64,000 bases of DNA from JAFGBN01 sp964394145 (lineage in GTDB: Bacteria; Chloroflexota; Dehalococcoidia; GIF9; AB-539-J10): positions 124,001 through 188,000 of the forward strand of contig CAYMVL010000034.1 of assembly GCA_964394145.1 (NCBI GenBank). Direction: 5' to 3'. This document shows, one piece after another, positions 1 to 8,803 of the stretch (positions within the stretch are counted from its first letter, which is position 1; each line of letters begins with the position of its first letter). The position numbers and the translations under genes were made by a program. The notes under the pieces are model-generated. The model was not told where the DNA came from. It saw nothing but the letters and a program-made list of their open reading frames with translations, and did not search any database.

Positions 1-1249
1 ACCTCCGTATCGCATCTCGGTAACTGACCTGCTCAGTCTTAAGCAGGCTTACTTCAGGAGAAAGTATCCCGAGATAGTCCCTCCTCTGGAAAAACAGCAG
101 CTCATGTGGGCCGGCACCGGGTTTCACAAGGTATTTGGCTCAGCCGTGTCCAGTGAGGAATACCTGGAGCAATTTGTGGAAGCCGAGGGCATAGTAGGCA
201 AAATTGACATCTATGAGAAAATTCCGGTAGAGGTTAAGACAACCTCTACCATTATAGAAACAAAGGATTTGCAGCAATCCAGGCCAGCCTATGTTGAACA
301 ACTGGGCATGTATTGCGCTATGGTCAACTCACATGAAGGAGAGATTATAATTTATCAGCGACAGGAGGAGGAATTGTCTTCGGCCTCTCCCTTAGTTACC
401 TATCACATTAGCTTCCCCAACCTGGAGGCAATCAGGGTTGAGATGCGACGAAGGCGAGACCTGCTCGTGCAAGCACTCATTTCAAATGACCCCAGTAATC
501 TTCCTGTCTGCCCCTGGTTTAATAAGCGATGTGATTACTCTCAGGTATGCGATTGTGCAAGCACATCAGTACCAGCATCGTATGAGATAGCTGACTTAGC
601 AGGGGAAATCCATATTGACAGCCTGGCCTGCGAGCGGCTCCTGGCCAAAATGGCTGCGTCACAGCCCTCCCGGGTATTTCGAATGAACGACGTTGTTTTT
701 CCACGCAAAGCATATTTTGAACGTCTTAAGTCCCAGGAAGTTGGCCGGGGTGAAGAAGTGAAGGAAGAAAAAGAAGAATATCTCCGCTCCATGGATGAGC
801 GTGGTTTTCTTGATTCACTTAATGATTTGCTGCACTATGGTGTCCTGGGTCAGGCGCGGAAGGTTCCTGTGCGTCATGCACCGTTAGCTGACCTTGTTCA
901 GATCTGGCAGGACTTGCCTGCTTTAATCCGTGACCCGAAGTTCTCTTCACTGGTGGAAAGGGAACGCTTGCCTTCGACCTTCACCCATTACTTTCTTCGC
1001 CTGGGATTTGAATGTGCTTTAACAGACTATACCAGAGGTAGGCTACTACTTTACTATGCTAAAGTCCCTAGAGAGGACGCCAAATTGATGGTCTACGACG
1101 TGGCATTTAGAAACTTGAGTGCTATCAAGGCTGAAGCATTACGTCGAGTTGAACTTCTGGCAAAAGCAACGTCACCATTTGAGCTTCCTCCATGTCCCTC
1201 ATGGATGTGCCCCCGCTGCGATTATAAGTTCGAGTGTGGGGAGGCTTGA
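1..1249 (+). CDS. RecB/Cas4-like PD-(D/E)XK nuclease, 5' end outside window
   Basis: The frame is open from base 2, so the gene starts upstream of the window. Counting from the Met at 104, a PD-(D/E)XK core is visible: D35 in GKID, then E43 and K45 in VEVK, followed by a Q-L-G-M-Y motif. A cysteine cluster (CPWFNKRC...VCDC, about 507-560) resembles the Fe-S cysteines of Cas4/AddB-type nucleases. The second half repeats the same pattern (RLGFECAL, then CPSWMCPRC...C at the C-terminus) but lacks the acidic core, so the protein looks like an internal duplication with one dead copy. No cas genes are visible. Role is inferred as DNA end processing or repair. Confidence 0.8.
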   Translation, partial: PPYRISVTDLLSLKQAYFRRKYPEIVPPLEKQQLMWAGTGFHKVFGSAVSSEEYLEQFVEAEGIVGKIDIYEKIPVEVKTTSTIIETKDLQQSRPAYVEQLGMYCAMVNSHEGEIIIYQRQEEELSSASPLVTYHISFPNLEAIRVEMRRRRDLLVQALISNDPSNLPVCPWFNKRCDYSQVCDCASTSVPASYEIADLAGEIHIDSLACERLLAKMAASQPSRVFRMNDVVFPRKAYFERLKSQEVGRGEEVKEEKEEYLRSMDERGFLDSLNDLLHYGVLGQARKVPVRHAPLADLVQIWQDLPALIRDPKFSSLVERERLPSTFTHYFLRLGFECALTDYTRGRLLLYYAKVPREDAKLMVYDVAFRNLSAIKAEALRRVELLAKATSPFELPPCPSWMCPRCDYKFECGEA

Positions 1250-1313
1250 TGAAGCGAAGCGCACTAGAGCTTTGGAGAGTACGGGTTGAAATGGGAGAGC
1301 GGAGTGTCCGGCC

Positions 1314-1820
1314 ATGAACTGGCTTGATATAGCTATCATAGCTACTGCTATCATATTCGGTTTTATAGGCTTCTCGAGAGGGGCTATCAGAGCAGCATTT
1401 GGTATTGCCGGGTTAATAGGAGGGATAGCTTTAGCAGGGCATTATTATGGCGGGCTTGCAGATGTGCTCTTTCCAGATGGGGCCGTTTGGGCACCAATAG
1501 CTGCTTATGCCATCATCGTGGTAGCTACTATGGTTGTAGCCAGCATAATCGGTCGTGTAGTGTCGCACCTGGCTGATATCATAATGCTCGGCTGGGTGGA
1601 TAGACTTATCGGCCTTGTTCTTGGTGTTGCGGTAGGGAGTATATTATGGGCTGCTGCTCTTGCCATCACGAGTAAGTATTTGCCAGGCGTAGCAGGAGCG
1701 ATGTCAGATTCCGCAGTGGCGAGATTTGTGATGGGGCAATTTCCGTTGCTGTTGGCTCTTCTTCCGGAAGAATTCGACTTTATACGGGATTTTCTTGCTC
1801 CGTCTGGGCAAGTCTATTGA
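1314..1820 (+). CDS. CvpA family membrane protein
   Basis: 168 aa, about four hydrophobic helices starting at residues 5-25, with the family-typical N-terminus (IIATAIIFGFIGFSRGAIR) in which a G-x-x-R-G turn follows the first helix. CvpA proteins are inner-membrane proteins linked to colicin V export, biofilm formation and envelope resistance; the molecular role is unclear. It lies 64 bp downstream of the nuclease on the same strand and may be cotranscribed. It converges on the thioredoxin gene. Confidence 0.85.
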   Translation: MNWLDIAIIATAIIFGFIGFSRGAIRAAFGIAGLIGGIALAGHYYGGLADVLFPDGAVWAPIAAYAIIVVATMVVASIIGRVVSHLADIIMLGWVDRLIGLVLGVAVGSILWAAALAITSKYLPGVAGAMSDSAVARFVMGQFPLLLALLPEEFDFIRDFLAPSGQVY

Positions 1821-1964
1821 GAGCGGTCAACATCAGCACGTTTCCATCCTGACAATTAATCATCACCCATCGAGGCTGGGGATGCCCGGATTGCCTCATC
1901 TGGATGAATTCATGGGCCAGAAGCCAGTGTGTCGATGAATGTGAAGCCTACAGGCAACTGCCGA

Positions 1965-2291
1965 TCAGCCCTCGATGAGTTCGTCCAATATCCTCATAAA
2001 TTCCCGTTTGGACTTGTAGCCTACAATCTGCTGGACAGGCTGGCTGTCCGAAAATATAAGCAGCGTGGGAATAGAGGCAACGCTATACTTGGTAGCTATA
2101 GGGGTGTCATCCTCTACATTGACTTTAGCAAAATTTACTTTGCCAGCATACTCTTTAGCTAGCTCCTCTAGAAGAGGAGCAGCAGCTAAGCAGGGGGCAC
2201 ACCACTCTGCCCAGAAGTCTACTAATACTGGCAATTTGGATTCCAAAACAGCCTTGCGGAAGTTATCCTCTCCCGCTATGGGTTGCACCAT
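1965..2291 (-). CDS. Thioredoxin-like protein (CAPC active site)
   Basis: 108 aa with a full thioredoxin fold: DFWAEWCAPC active site, later cis-Pro in VASIPTLLIF and the C-terminal GY.SK motif. The active site is CAPC instead of the usual CGPC, which should shift the redox potential. An upstream in-frame ATG at 2306 exists, but GGAGGTG lies 6 nt before the ATG at 2291, so 2291 is chosen. It is the last gene of the minus-strand run, 18 nt after tatD. General cytoplasmic disulfide reduction is inferred. Confidence 0.88.
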   Translation of the reverse strand: MVQPIAGEDNFRKAVLESKLPVLVDFWAEWCAPCLAAAPLLEELAKEYAGKVNFAKVNVEDDTPIATKYSVASIPTLLIFSDSQPVQQIVGYKSKREFMRILDELIEG

Positions 2292-2309
2292 TAGCTTCAC
2301 CTCCATAGT

Positions 2310-3086
2310 CTAAATTGTCACGTCCAGAGAAAATAAGTCTATCGCGTTTCTGGTTGTCTGTTCAGCAATTATGGATTCGTCTGTCTCTTTGAGTCGAGCA
2401 GCAGCCTTCAGACTCCTTAGAACATCGGTTGGCTTGGATTCATACTTGGATTCCAGGCCATAACTAACGGGGCAATCAGTTTCCAGCAATAGCTTCTCGA
2501 GGGGTGTTTCCCTGATAGCCCTTCTATGTTCTTCGTGGTATTCAGTGGCTGGCGTGGCGGAAAGGAAATAGCCAGCATCAATTATGTTTCTGAGAACGCT
2601 GGAAAACCCGGTAAACCAATGGAAAACAGTTTTGCCTACTCCGGCATCCTGGGCTGACTGGAACGCGTCCTTCCAGGCGTATCTGCTGTGGATTATTGCT
2701 GGCTTAGCATATCTTCTGGCTAAATCCAGAAGATGCCCCAAAACCTCCTTTTGCCACTCCTTGGAGGCAGCTTTAACCAGTTTCTTATGATAGTCTAAGC
2801 CTATTTCACCGATAGCAAATGCCGTGTCAATATTCTGCTCGATAAACCGCAAATTCTCATCTATCTGGCGAGGTTCAAGACTTGCTAAGCTCCAAGGATG
2901 CAGTCCTAGGGCAGGATAGACGAAGCGCGGATGTCTTTGTGATATTTCCAATATTTTCATATTTGATTGATAATCTGAACCTACGGCTACTATAGCGATA
3001 ACGCCATTTTGTTGAGCTTCTTGAAGCGTGAAGTCGACGTCTTGCAGCTCATCCAAATGAGCATGAGTATCGATGATCTTGTACAC
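2310..3086 (-). CDS. tatD: TatD family metal-dependent hydrolase
   Basis: 258 aa. Metal ligands of the TatD family are all visible: HAH near residue 8, E in GEIGLDYH, H in IIHSRYA, H in VFHWF and D in LETDCPV. TatD proteins are 3'-5' exonucleases or deoxyribonucleases acting in DNA repair or degradation. The start is GTG at 3086, overlapping the TAG stop of the preceding gene (TAGTG), which suggests translational coupling with the 103-aa protein. Confidence 0.9.
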   Translation of the reverse strand: MYKIIDTHAHLDELQDVDFTLQEAQQNGVIAIVAVGSDYQSNMKILEISQRHPRFVYPALGLHPWSLASLEPRQIDENLRFIEQNIDTAFAIGEIGLDYHKKLVKAASKEWQKEVLGHLLDLARRYAKPAIIHSRYAWKDAFQSAQDAGVGKTVFHWFTGFSSVLRNIIDAGYFLSATPATEYHEEHRRAIRETPLEKLLLETDCPVSYGLESKYESKPTDVLRSLKAAARLKETDESIIAEQTTRNAIDLFSLDVTI

Positions 3087-3397
3087 TAAATTTTCTTTTC
3101 GGCGAGCATACCTTTGTAATACTTGAGTCCCAGTTCTGTCGGCTTATACATGTAGAGCGAAAACATATCCCCAAGTTCCTTAGTAACTAGGTTCGCTGCC
3201 ATGAGTGTTCTTAGCATGGCCTCACCAAGGTATCCTGCCAAATTAAGGTGGTGATCTGGTACACCTTTACCGCTTATCTCATATTCGTGGCAGATAGTGC
3301 CCAATAGCTTTGCAGGTTCCTGCTCCAAACTTCGGAGAAGCGATTGCATAATTTCAGTCTTCTTGATTTCTGTTACGAATTCTTCAAAAGTAGCCAT
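3086..3397 (-). CDS. Conserved hypothetical protein, possible winged-helix
   Basis: 103 aa, not assigned to a family. The C-terminal half (LMAANLVTKE...YKPTELGLKYY) has the spacing of a winged-helix wing and third helix as in PadR/ArsR-like proteins; this is only a resemblance. It sits between the dnaJ-like gene and tatD, 4 nt after the former, and overlaps the tatD start, so it is probably in that operon. Confidence 0.65.
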   Translation of the reverse strand: MATFEEFVTEIKKTEIMQSLLRSLEQEPAKLLGTICHEYEISGKGVPDHHLNLAGYLGEAMLRTLMAANLVTKELGDMFSLYMYKPTELGLKYYKGMLAEKKI

Positions 3398-3401
3398 TGC
3401 T

Positions 3402-4175
3402 TTAGTTTCTGACTCTCACGATAACATACAGGTCGCCAGGAGGGTTTCCTTTCAGTCCCATTCCTCTTAATCTAATTCTCGTTCGCTCGGTAACTCCTGC
3501 TGGCACCTTGATTAGAAGTCTTTTCCTCTCCTTACCTCTTTTATATTTTATTCCTTTTTCACCCCCGGCAGCGGCTTCTTGCTGTGAGAGGGTGATTTCA
3601 TGGTACAAATCTTCGCCAGTATGTTGATCAGCCGGGAGCTTAATTCCTAACATTCTTGTAAGGGTAAAGCTCATTAGCTTATCTGCAAGTCTTAGTGATA
3701 ACGGTTGCCTATGTTCCTTGCTACGGGATGGTGTTGATTGCCATTCTCCCATTGGTTTAGTGGAGAAAGTGAAGGCAAATCCCCTGCCACCAAAGAACAT
3801 ATTGTCCACAAATCTATCATCGTATCTTAACCCCAGCTCTTGGAAGATTCTCGCTAATTCCTGGTATAGATATGGGTTGGTGAACGCACCCTTGAACACC
3901 TGTTCCTGGCTATAATATCCTCCTGTGTATTGAGGGCCATATGCGAATCCAGCTTGCCTCATGCTATCGTATTCTTGCCGTTTCTCCTGGTTGCCCAAGA
4001 TAACGTATGACTCATTGATTTCCTTGAATTTTTCCTCAGCCCATTTTTCGTTGCCTCGGTTCTTGTCTGGATGATACTTGATGGCAAGCCTTCTGAAGGC
4101 ATGCTTGATCTCTTCCTGACTGGCTCCTTCAGGCACGCCAAGAACAGAGTAGTAATCTTTCAGCTTAGCGTACAT
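3402..4175 (-). CDS. DnaJ-domain co-chaperone (CbpA-like, no zinc finger)
   Basis: 257 aa. A J domain occupies residues 5-72 with the HPD tripeptide in IKYHPDKNRG, needed to stimulate DnaK ATPase. There is no CXXCXGXG zinc finger. The C-terminus (about 185-257) matches the end of the DnaJ substrate-binding domain (IKVPAGVTERTRIRLRGMG). The middle about 110 residues are atypical. It is shorter than DnaJ (about 370 aa), so it is a CbpA-type or specialised co-chaperone. No dnaK is in the window. Confidence 0.85.
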   Translation of the reverse strand: MYAKLKDYYSVLGVPEGASQEEIKHAFRRLAIKYHPDKNRGNEKWAEEKFKEINESYVILGNQEKRQEYDSMRQAGFAYGPQYTGGYYSQEQVFKGAFTNPYLYQELARIFQELGLRYDDRFVDNMFFGGRGFAFTFSTKPMGEWQSTPSRSKEHRQPLSLRLADKLMSFTLTRMLGIKLPADQHTGEDLYHEITLSQQEAAAGGEKGIKYKRGKERKRLLIKVPAGVTERTRIRLRGMGLKGNPPGDLYVIVRVRN

Positions 4176-4195
4176 TTGTCCCGAGAAGATTAGGC

Positions 4196-4543
4196 CTATT
4201 CTTCGTTGCTAATCTGCCCGATTAACTCCAGTAATCTGGCTCCCTGCACAATAGAATCATCGTAGTGGAAGCTGAGTTGCGGCATGGATTTCAGTCCTAA
4301 GTGCGATGCCAGTTCCTTACGCAGAAAGCCTGAAGCCGTATTAAAGCCTGCCAGCATCTCTTGCTTGCTGGCTTCATTTCCTAAGATACTGACATATACT
4401 TTGGCATACTTAAAATCGGGTGACAGGGAGACTCCTGTTACTGAAATAATTGCACTCAGCCGCGGGTCGTTGACGTGGCGCTCCAGTAGTCCGCTGATTT
4501 CCCGCTGGATGAGCTTGCTTGTTCGTTCACTCCGTCTGGTCAT
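4196..4543 (-). CDS. rbfA: Ribosome-binding factor A
   Basis: 115 aa, the usual RbfA length. It has the N-terminal LIQREISGLL helix, DPRLSAIISVTGVSLSPD and KVYVSILG of the KH-like fold. RbfA assists 30S maturation and 16S 5'-end processing. It lies downstream of infB on the same strand, the common nusA-infB-rbfA order, separated by 109 bp that contain a small hairpin. Confidence 0.93.
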   Translation of the reverse strand: MTRRSERTSKLIQREISGLLERHVNDPRLSAIISVTGVSLSPDFKYAKVYVSILGNEASKQEMLAGFNTASGFLRKELASHLGLKSMPQLSFHYDDSIVQGARLLELIGQISNEE

Positions 4544-4591
4544 TCATGCCTTGCTATAAGATTCTTCACTTGCCACCATTGTGAGCTTGGT

Positions 4592-4610
4592 AGAGACTCT
4601 GTGAGTCTCT
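4592..4610 (-). other. Hairpin between infB and rbfA
   Basis: AGAGACT and AGTCTCT form a perfect 7-bp stem with a 5-nt loop. There is no T-run on the minus strand, so it is more likely a processing or stability element than a terminator. Confidence 0.35.
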
Positions 4611-4652
4611 TACTCGCCGATTCTGTTTCTGCTCGATATGGTATTTGCCGCA

Positions 4653-6431
4653 TCAGTTGGTTCTTTCCTTTCGATAAAGCTCGATGATATCACCCACCTG
4701 GAACTCAGGGAAACCATCTATGGTCAGCCCACATTCGAGGCCAGCAGCAACTTCAGTGACGTTATCCTTGAATCGCCTTAAACTAGTGACCCGGGATTCA
4801 TGAATAACCTTATTTCGGCGTAGTACTCTAGCTTGCGCGTCCCTACGTATTTTGCCGTCGGTGACATAAGCTCCTGCCACGTTCCCTTTCCCGCTGGTGA
4901 AGATAGCTCTTACCTGAGCACGTCCAGTAACGATTTCTGCGTAGGTTGGCTCAAGCATCCCTTTCAGTGTCTTATCGATGTCTTCTATTAGCTTGTAGAT
5001 AACATCGTAATATTGAATGCTTACCTTCTCTGCTTCAGCTAACTGTGGTGCTCCAGGCGCCGGGCTGGTATTGAAGCCGATAATAATGCCTTTTGAAGCT
5101 GAAGCTAGAAGGACATCACTTCCTGTAATACTGCCACTGGCAGCATGTATAATCTTGGCCCTTGCTCCTTCGGTGCCTAATTGCTCTATAGAGGTTCTGA
5201 TTGGTTCAATACTGCCCTGGACATCGGTCTTCAAGACTATATCGAGTTCTTTTGCTCGCCCATCGCCCACCTGACTCGAGAAGGTACTCAGACTCAAGGG
5301 CATGTGAGTTGCCGTAACGTTTCTCTTATCTACAATGCTTCGTGCTTGATGCTCATCAGCGACTACGGTAAAAACTTCTCCTGAACTTGGCACACTATTT
5401 AAGCCAAGTATCTGCACTGCGGCTGAAGGCTCAGCTTTCCGCACACGTTTTCCCTTCTCATCAAACATGGCCTTTGTTTTGCCCCAACTGTTGCCGGCTA
5501 CCACCACGTCACCGAGTTTCAGAGTGCCTTTCTGAAGTAGAAGGGTAGCCAAAGGGCCTTTGGTCTTGTCCAATTTGGCTTCAATGACTACTCCTTCAGC
5601 GGGACAATTTGGGTCAGCTTTTATTTCCAATATGTCGGCAACGAGAAATAGATTGTCAAGCAAATCTGGTATTCCCTTCCCGTTTTTGGCTGAAATCGGG
5701 ACGCAGACAACATCGCCACCCCATTCTTCAATGACCAGGCCTGAATCAGCGAGTTGCTGTTTTACACGTTCAATGTTAGCGTTGGGTTTATCAATCTTGT
5801 TGATGGCGACTATTATGGGTACCTTGGCGGCCTTAGCGTGGCTTATGGCTTCTAAACTCTGAGGCATCACACCATCATCAGCGGCAACTAATAAAACCAC
5901 GAGGTCGGTTGCTCGTGCCCCATGGGCTCTCATAGCGGTAAAAGCCTCATGGCCTGGTGTATCCAGGAAGGTAATTTTGCGCCCATCCACCGTGACTTGG
6001 TAAGCACCAATGTGCTGGGTAATGGCTCCTGCCTCACGAGCGGCTATATTGCTTTTTCTAATGCTGTCTAATAGGGTAGTCTTACCGTGGTCAACATGCC
6101 CCATAACAGTAACCACTGGGGGGCGGGTTTGTAATTTTGCTCCTACAGCTTTCTTATGTTGACGGGCTGCGCGATGCTCTGTCTTATGCCGGACTTTGTA
6201 GCCGGATTCTGTGCTTATCGTGGCAGCGATGTCAAAATCGATAACCTGATTTATGCTTGCCATGATGTCTTTTCGCATGAGTTCCTTGACAATTTTCACT
6301 GGCTCTACCTTTAGGATCTCAGCCAATTGCTTTACGGTTATTGAGGATGGGAGCTCAACTTGAGGCAAAGCTGCCGCTGTCTTCTTGGCCTCTTGCTTCC
6401 CATCCACTTGTCCTGACACTTTATTATTCAA
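4653..6431 (-). CDS. infB: Translation initiation factor IF-2
   Basis: About 592 aa. It has a short IF2_N segment (VKQLAEILKVEPVKIVKELM), the GTPase domain with G1 GHVDHGKTT, G3 DTPGHEAF and G4 NKID, and the C-terminal fMet-tRNA binding domains. The long E. coli-type N-terminus is absent, as in Dehalococcoidia. I choose the TTG at 6431: AGAGGAAG lies 5 nt upstream, and the TTG overlaps the ylxR stop (TTGAATAA). An in-frame TTG at 6467 has no such ribosome-binding site. Part of the nusA-ylxR-infB-rbfA operon. Confidence 0.95.
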   Translation of the reverse strand: MNNKVSGQVDGKQEAKKTAAALPQVELPSSITVKQLAEILKVEPVKIVKELMRKDIMASINQVIDFDIAATISTESGYKVRHKTEHRAARQHKKAVGAKLQTRPPVVTVMGHVDHGKTTLLDSIRKSNIAAREAGAITQHIGAYQVTVDGRKITFLDTPGHEAFTAMRAHGARATDLVVLLVAADDGVMPQSLEAISHAKAAKVPIIVAINKIDKPNANIERVKQQLADSGLVIEEWGGDVVCVPISAKNGKGIPDLLDNLFLVADILEIKADPNCPAEGVVIEAKLDKTKGPLATLLLQKGTLKLGDVVVAGNSWGKTKAMFDEKGKRVRKAEPSAAVQILGLNSVPSSGEVFTVVADEHQARSIVDKRNVTATHMPLSLSTFSSQVGDGRAKELDIVLKTDVQGSIEPIRTSIEQLGTEGARAKIIHAASGSITGSDVLLASASKGIIIGFNTSPAPGAPQLAEAEKVSIQYYDVIYKLIEDIDKTLKGMLEPTYAEIVTGRAQVRAIFTSGKGNVAGAYVTDGKIRRDAQARVLRRNKVIHESRVTSLRRFKDNVTEVAAGLECGLTIDGFPEFQVGDIIELYRKERTN

Positions 6432-6720
6432 ATCTGACTTCCTCTGGCAAGCTGTTGCCGTAATCAATTAAAGCTTGAAGATTCTCGTCACTAAGCTTCG
6501 TTCTCAAGGCATATTCTAAATGCTTACTTCTTAGGGCTGCATTCCAGCAGTCTCTTTTGGGACATAAATAGGCCCCTCTGCCTGGCTTCTTGGCAGACGC
6601 ATCTATTTCAACCGCGCCGCTTTCAGCACGCACCAGACGGATTAAATATTTCTTGTCTCTTATCTGGCGACAAGCGATACAGGTGCGCTGGGGTATATGC
6701 TTACCCTGCACTCTCTTCAT
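6424..6720 (-). CDS. ylxR: YlxR family RNA-binding protein (DUF448)
   Basis: 98 aa from ATG at 6720. It has the family signature PQRTCIACRQ near the N-terminus and KKPGRGAYLCP further on. YlxR is a small nucleic-acid binding protein between NusA and IF-2, and in some species modulates RNase P or transcription. The reading frame is open upstream, but that part lies inside nusA and does not resemble the family. AGAGG abuts the ATG, so GTG three codons later (6711) is an alternative start. It overlaps the end of nusA by 20 bp. Confidence 0.88.
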   Translation of the reverse strand: MKRVQGKHIPQRTCIACRQIRDKKYLIRLVRAESGAVEIDASAKKPGRGAYLCPKRDCWNAALRSKHLEYALRTKLSDENLQALIDYGNSLPEEVRFE

Positions 6721-8092
6721 CCTCTGAGTATAGCAGTTGTTTTCTATGGCGCTTGCTCTTATCCTTTGCCTTACTGGATTTCTTATTTCTGTCTTCATCT
6801 TGCCTCTTTACTTTTTGTAAACTGGGTAGTATATCCTCGGCAAAGCGAATCTGCTGTTTTTCTCTTGGCAGTTGAAGTGTGATCTCCGCAACGGCCAGCG
6901 GTTCAGGTAACTCTTCGCTTACAACCTCACTAATTGGCTCTAAAGCCTCAGGTTCAACTGGCTCCAGTTCGACGGGTTCAATGGGCTCCAACGCAACAGG
7001 TTCAACCGCCACGGGTTCCTCAGCTACTATTTCCTCCTGAGGGATAGCCTTCTCTGCTTCGGCAGCAGAGACACTCTTAATATCGATCCGCCAACCTGTG
7101 AGTTTCGCTGCTAACCTGGCGTTCTGGCCCTCTTTGCCTATAGCTAGAGAAAGTTGCTTATCAGGTACGACCACAGTAGCTGTTTTGCCTGTTTCGTCGA
7201 TCTTGATGCTTGTGACCTGTGCTGGGCTAAGGGCGTTAGAGATAAACAGCTCGGGGTTGGAATGCCACTGAATGACATCTATTTTTTCGCCATTCAGCTC
7301 ATTGATGATGCCTTGTAGCCTTATGCCACGGGGCCCGAGGCAACTGCCTATCGGGTCGACACCTTCCTGGGTAGTCGAAACTGCTATTTTGGTTCGAAAT
7401 CCAGCTTCACGGGCTATCGCCTTTATCTGTATAACTCCACTGTGAATTTCAGGGATTTCTAATTCAAAGAGCCGGCGTAATAGATTGGGGTGGGAGCGTG
7501 ATACTATGATTTGTGGCCTCTTAGTCCCCCGAACTATCTCTAAAGGATAAAACTTGAGCCGCTGCCCTCTATAGTAATGTTCGTTCTGTACCTGCTCGTT
7601 TAGTGGAAGTATTGCCTCTGTTCTATTTAGCCTGATGTAAATCTGTTTCGGTTCAGTAAACTGGACTACTCCCGTTACAAGCTCTCCCTCCCTGCCAGCA
7701 AACTCGCCATAAGTTGTGTGATACTCCGCTTCCCGTAGTCGCTGCAAAATGATTTGCTTTACTGATTGTGCGGTGATGCGTCTCGAATCCTTAGGTGTTG
7801 ATTCTATTCCTAGTATATCTCCGACTTTGGCTGTATCTCGCAAATTCCGGGCCTCATCTATAGAGATTTCTTGACTCGGATCAGCAACAGATTCGACAAC
7901 GACTTTCTGGACGTAGACTCGTACTCTACCGGTAGCAGAGTCAATCTTTACCATGATATCTTGTTTTGGAGTGGCAGTCTCTCTTTTGTAGGCAGAGGTA
8001 AGTGCTGATTCCAACGCAGCCAAGACTACCTCTTTAGGTAGGTTCCTCTCAGCTGAAAGCTGAGTTATCGCAGCGGCGAACTCTGTTTTCAT
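6701..8092 (-). CDS. nusA: Transcription termination/antitermination factor NusA
   Basis: 463 aa with the N-terminal RNAP-binding domain, S1 domain (GELVTGVVQF), KH1 (GFRTKIAVSTTQEGVDPIGSCLGPRG) described by its G-x-x-G turn, and KH2 (LAIGKEGQNARLAAKLTGW). The C-terminal about 110 residues are an acidic Glu-Pro-Val/Leu repeat tract followed by a Lys-rich tail, instead of the two AR repeats of E. coli. AAGGG lies 4 nt before the ATG. It is the first gene of its operon; rimP, often upstream, is absent. Confidence 0.95.
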   Translation of the reverse strand: MKTEFAAAITQLSAERNLPKEVVLAALESALTSAYKRETATPKQDIMVKIDSATGRVRVYVQKVVVESVADPSQEISIDEARNLRDTAKVGDILGIESTPKDSRRITAQSVKQIILQRLREAEYHTTYGEFAGREGELVTGVVQFTEPKQIYIRLNRTEAILPLNEQVQNEHYYRGQRLKFYPLEIVRGTKRPQIIVSRSHPNLLRRLFELEIPEIHSGVIQIKAIAREAGFRTKIAVSTTQEGVDPIGSCLGPRGIRLQGIINELNGEKIDVIQWHSNPELFISNALSPAQVTSIKIDETGKTATVVVPDKQLSLAIGKEGQNARLAAKLTGWRIDIKSVSAAEAEKAIPQEEIVAEEPVAVEPVALEPIEPVELEPVEPEALEPISEVVSEELPEPLAVAEITLQLPREKQQIRFAEDILPSLQKVKRQDEDRNKKSSKAKDKSKRHRKQLLYSEDEESAG

Positions 8093-8120
8093 CTACCCTT
8101 AAGCCATCCTTCGAACTTAA

Positions 8121-8147
8121 TAAAAAAGTGGGGATAACCCCCACTTG
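8121..8147 (-). terminator. Intrinsic terminator in the nusA leader
   Basis: On the minus strand AAGTGGGG, 5-nt loop, CCCCACTT forms an 8-bp stem followed by a run of six T. It lies about 30 nt before the nusA ATG and about 13 nt after the predicted transcription start, so it would stop transcripts at about 40 nt. This position suggests attenuation of the nusA-infB operon. Confidence 0.7.
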
Positions 8148-8165
8148 AAGGAAACCTTTAAGCCA

Positions 8166-8194
8166 AATATAACATGATTCAAGTGAAAAGGCAA
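8166..8194 (-). promoter_or_regulatory. Predicted sigma-70 promoter of the nusA operon
   Basis: -35 TTGCCT (8189-8194) and -10 TATATT (8166-8171) are 17 bp apart on the minus strand. The start would be near 8159. Confidence 0.65.
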
Positions 8195-8396
8195 ACTGCC
8201 TCTGTGCTACAATTAGGTTAATGGGGCAACAGTAGCTTTGGTCCTCGTTTCTTATTTTAGAGGGGACGAATAATAGTAAGACTTGGGGTTTATGATTCTA
8301 CGGTTTGTCGGATGACTATATTCAGGTGAGTTTGTAGGTAGAGGAAAATTGACAATTTACGAACAAAAGCGTTTAGTAAACTGAAGGAGTTGGAGC

Positions 8397-8744
8397 ATGG
8401 CGAATACTTGTGTCTTTTGTCGCATTGTTGCTGGTGAAATACCTGCTGATGTAGTTTATGAAGATGAAGAGTTCTTGGCATTCAGAGATATTGAGCCTCA
8501 AGCGCCCAAGCATGTGCTCATTGTACCTAAGATTCACATTGAGTCGTTGGCAGAGATTACCGAGGAACAGCAGGCATTTATGGGGCGGCTTCTAATTCTG
8601 GGCCAGAAATTGGCTCAGCGGGAGGGAATAGCGAAAAGTGGGTATCGTCTGGCGATAAATTGTGGCCCTGAAGGGGGACAAGTAATTCCCCATCTTCATC
8701 TGCATGTCATCGGTGGCAGGAAGTTGAGTGGCCAACTTGGCTGA
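8397..8744 (+). CDS. HIT family (HinT-like) nucleotide hydrolase
   Basis: 115 aa. The histidine triad HLHLHV is near the C-terminus, and CVFCRIVAGEIP with two cysteines starts the protein, typical of HinT zinc-binding members. HinT enzymes hydrolyse purine nucleoside phosphoramidates. AAGGAG lies 8 nt before the ATG. It is a single-gene unit diverging from nusA and converging on ispH. Confidence 0.93.
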   Translation: MANTCVFCRIVAGEIPADVVYEDEEFLAFRDIEPQAPKHVLIVPKIHIESLAEITEEQQAFMGRLLILGQKLAQREGIAKSGYRLAINCGPEGGQVIPHLHLHVIGGRKLSGQLG

Positions 8745-8803
8745 ATGCCATGGAATAGCGGACTCGAGGATCTGCGTTTCATATTCACCGTAGGTAAGTT
8801 TAG

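Noticed and set aside
8349..8377. TTGACA with TTTAGT 17 bp downstream before the HIT gene
   Set aside because: The transcript would begin inside the ribosome-binding site, so this spacing is probably chance.
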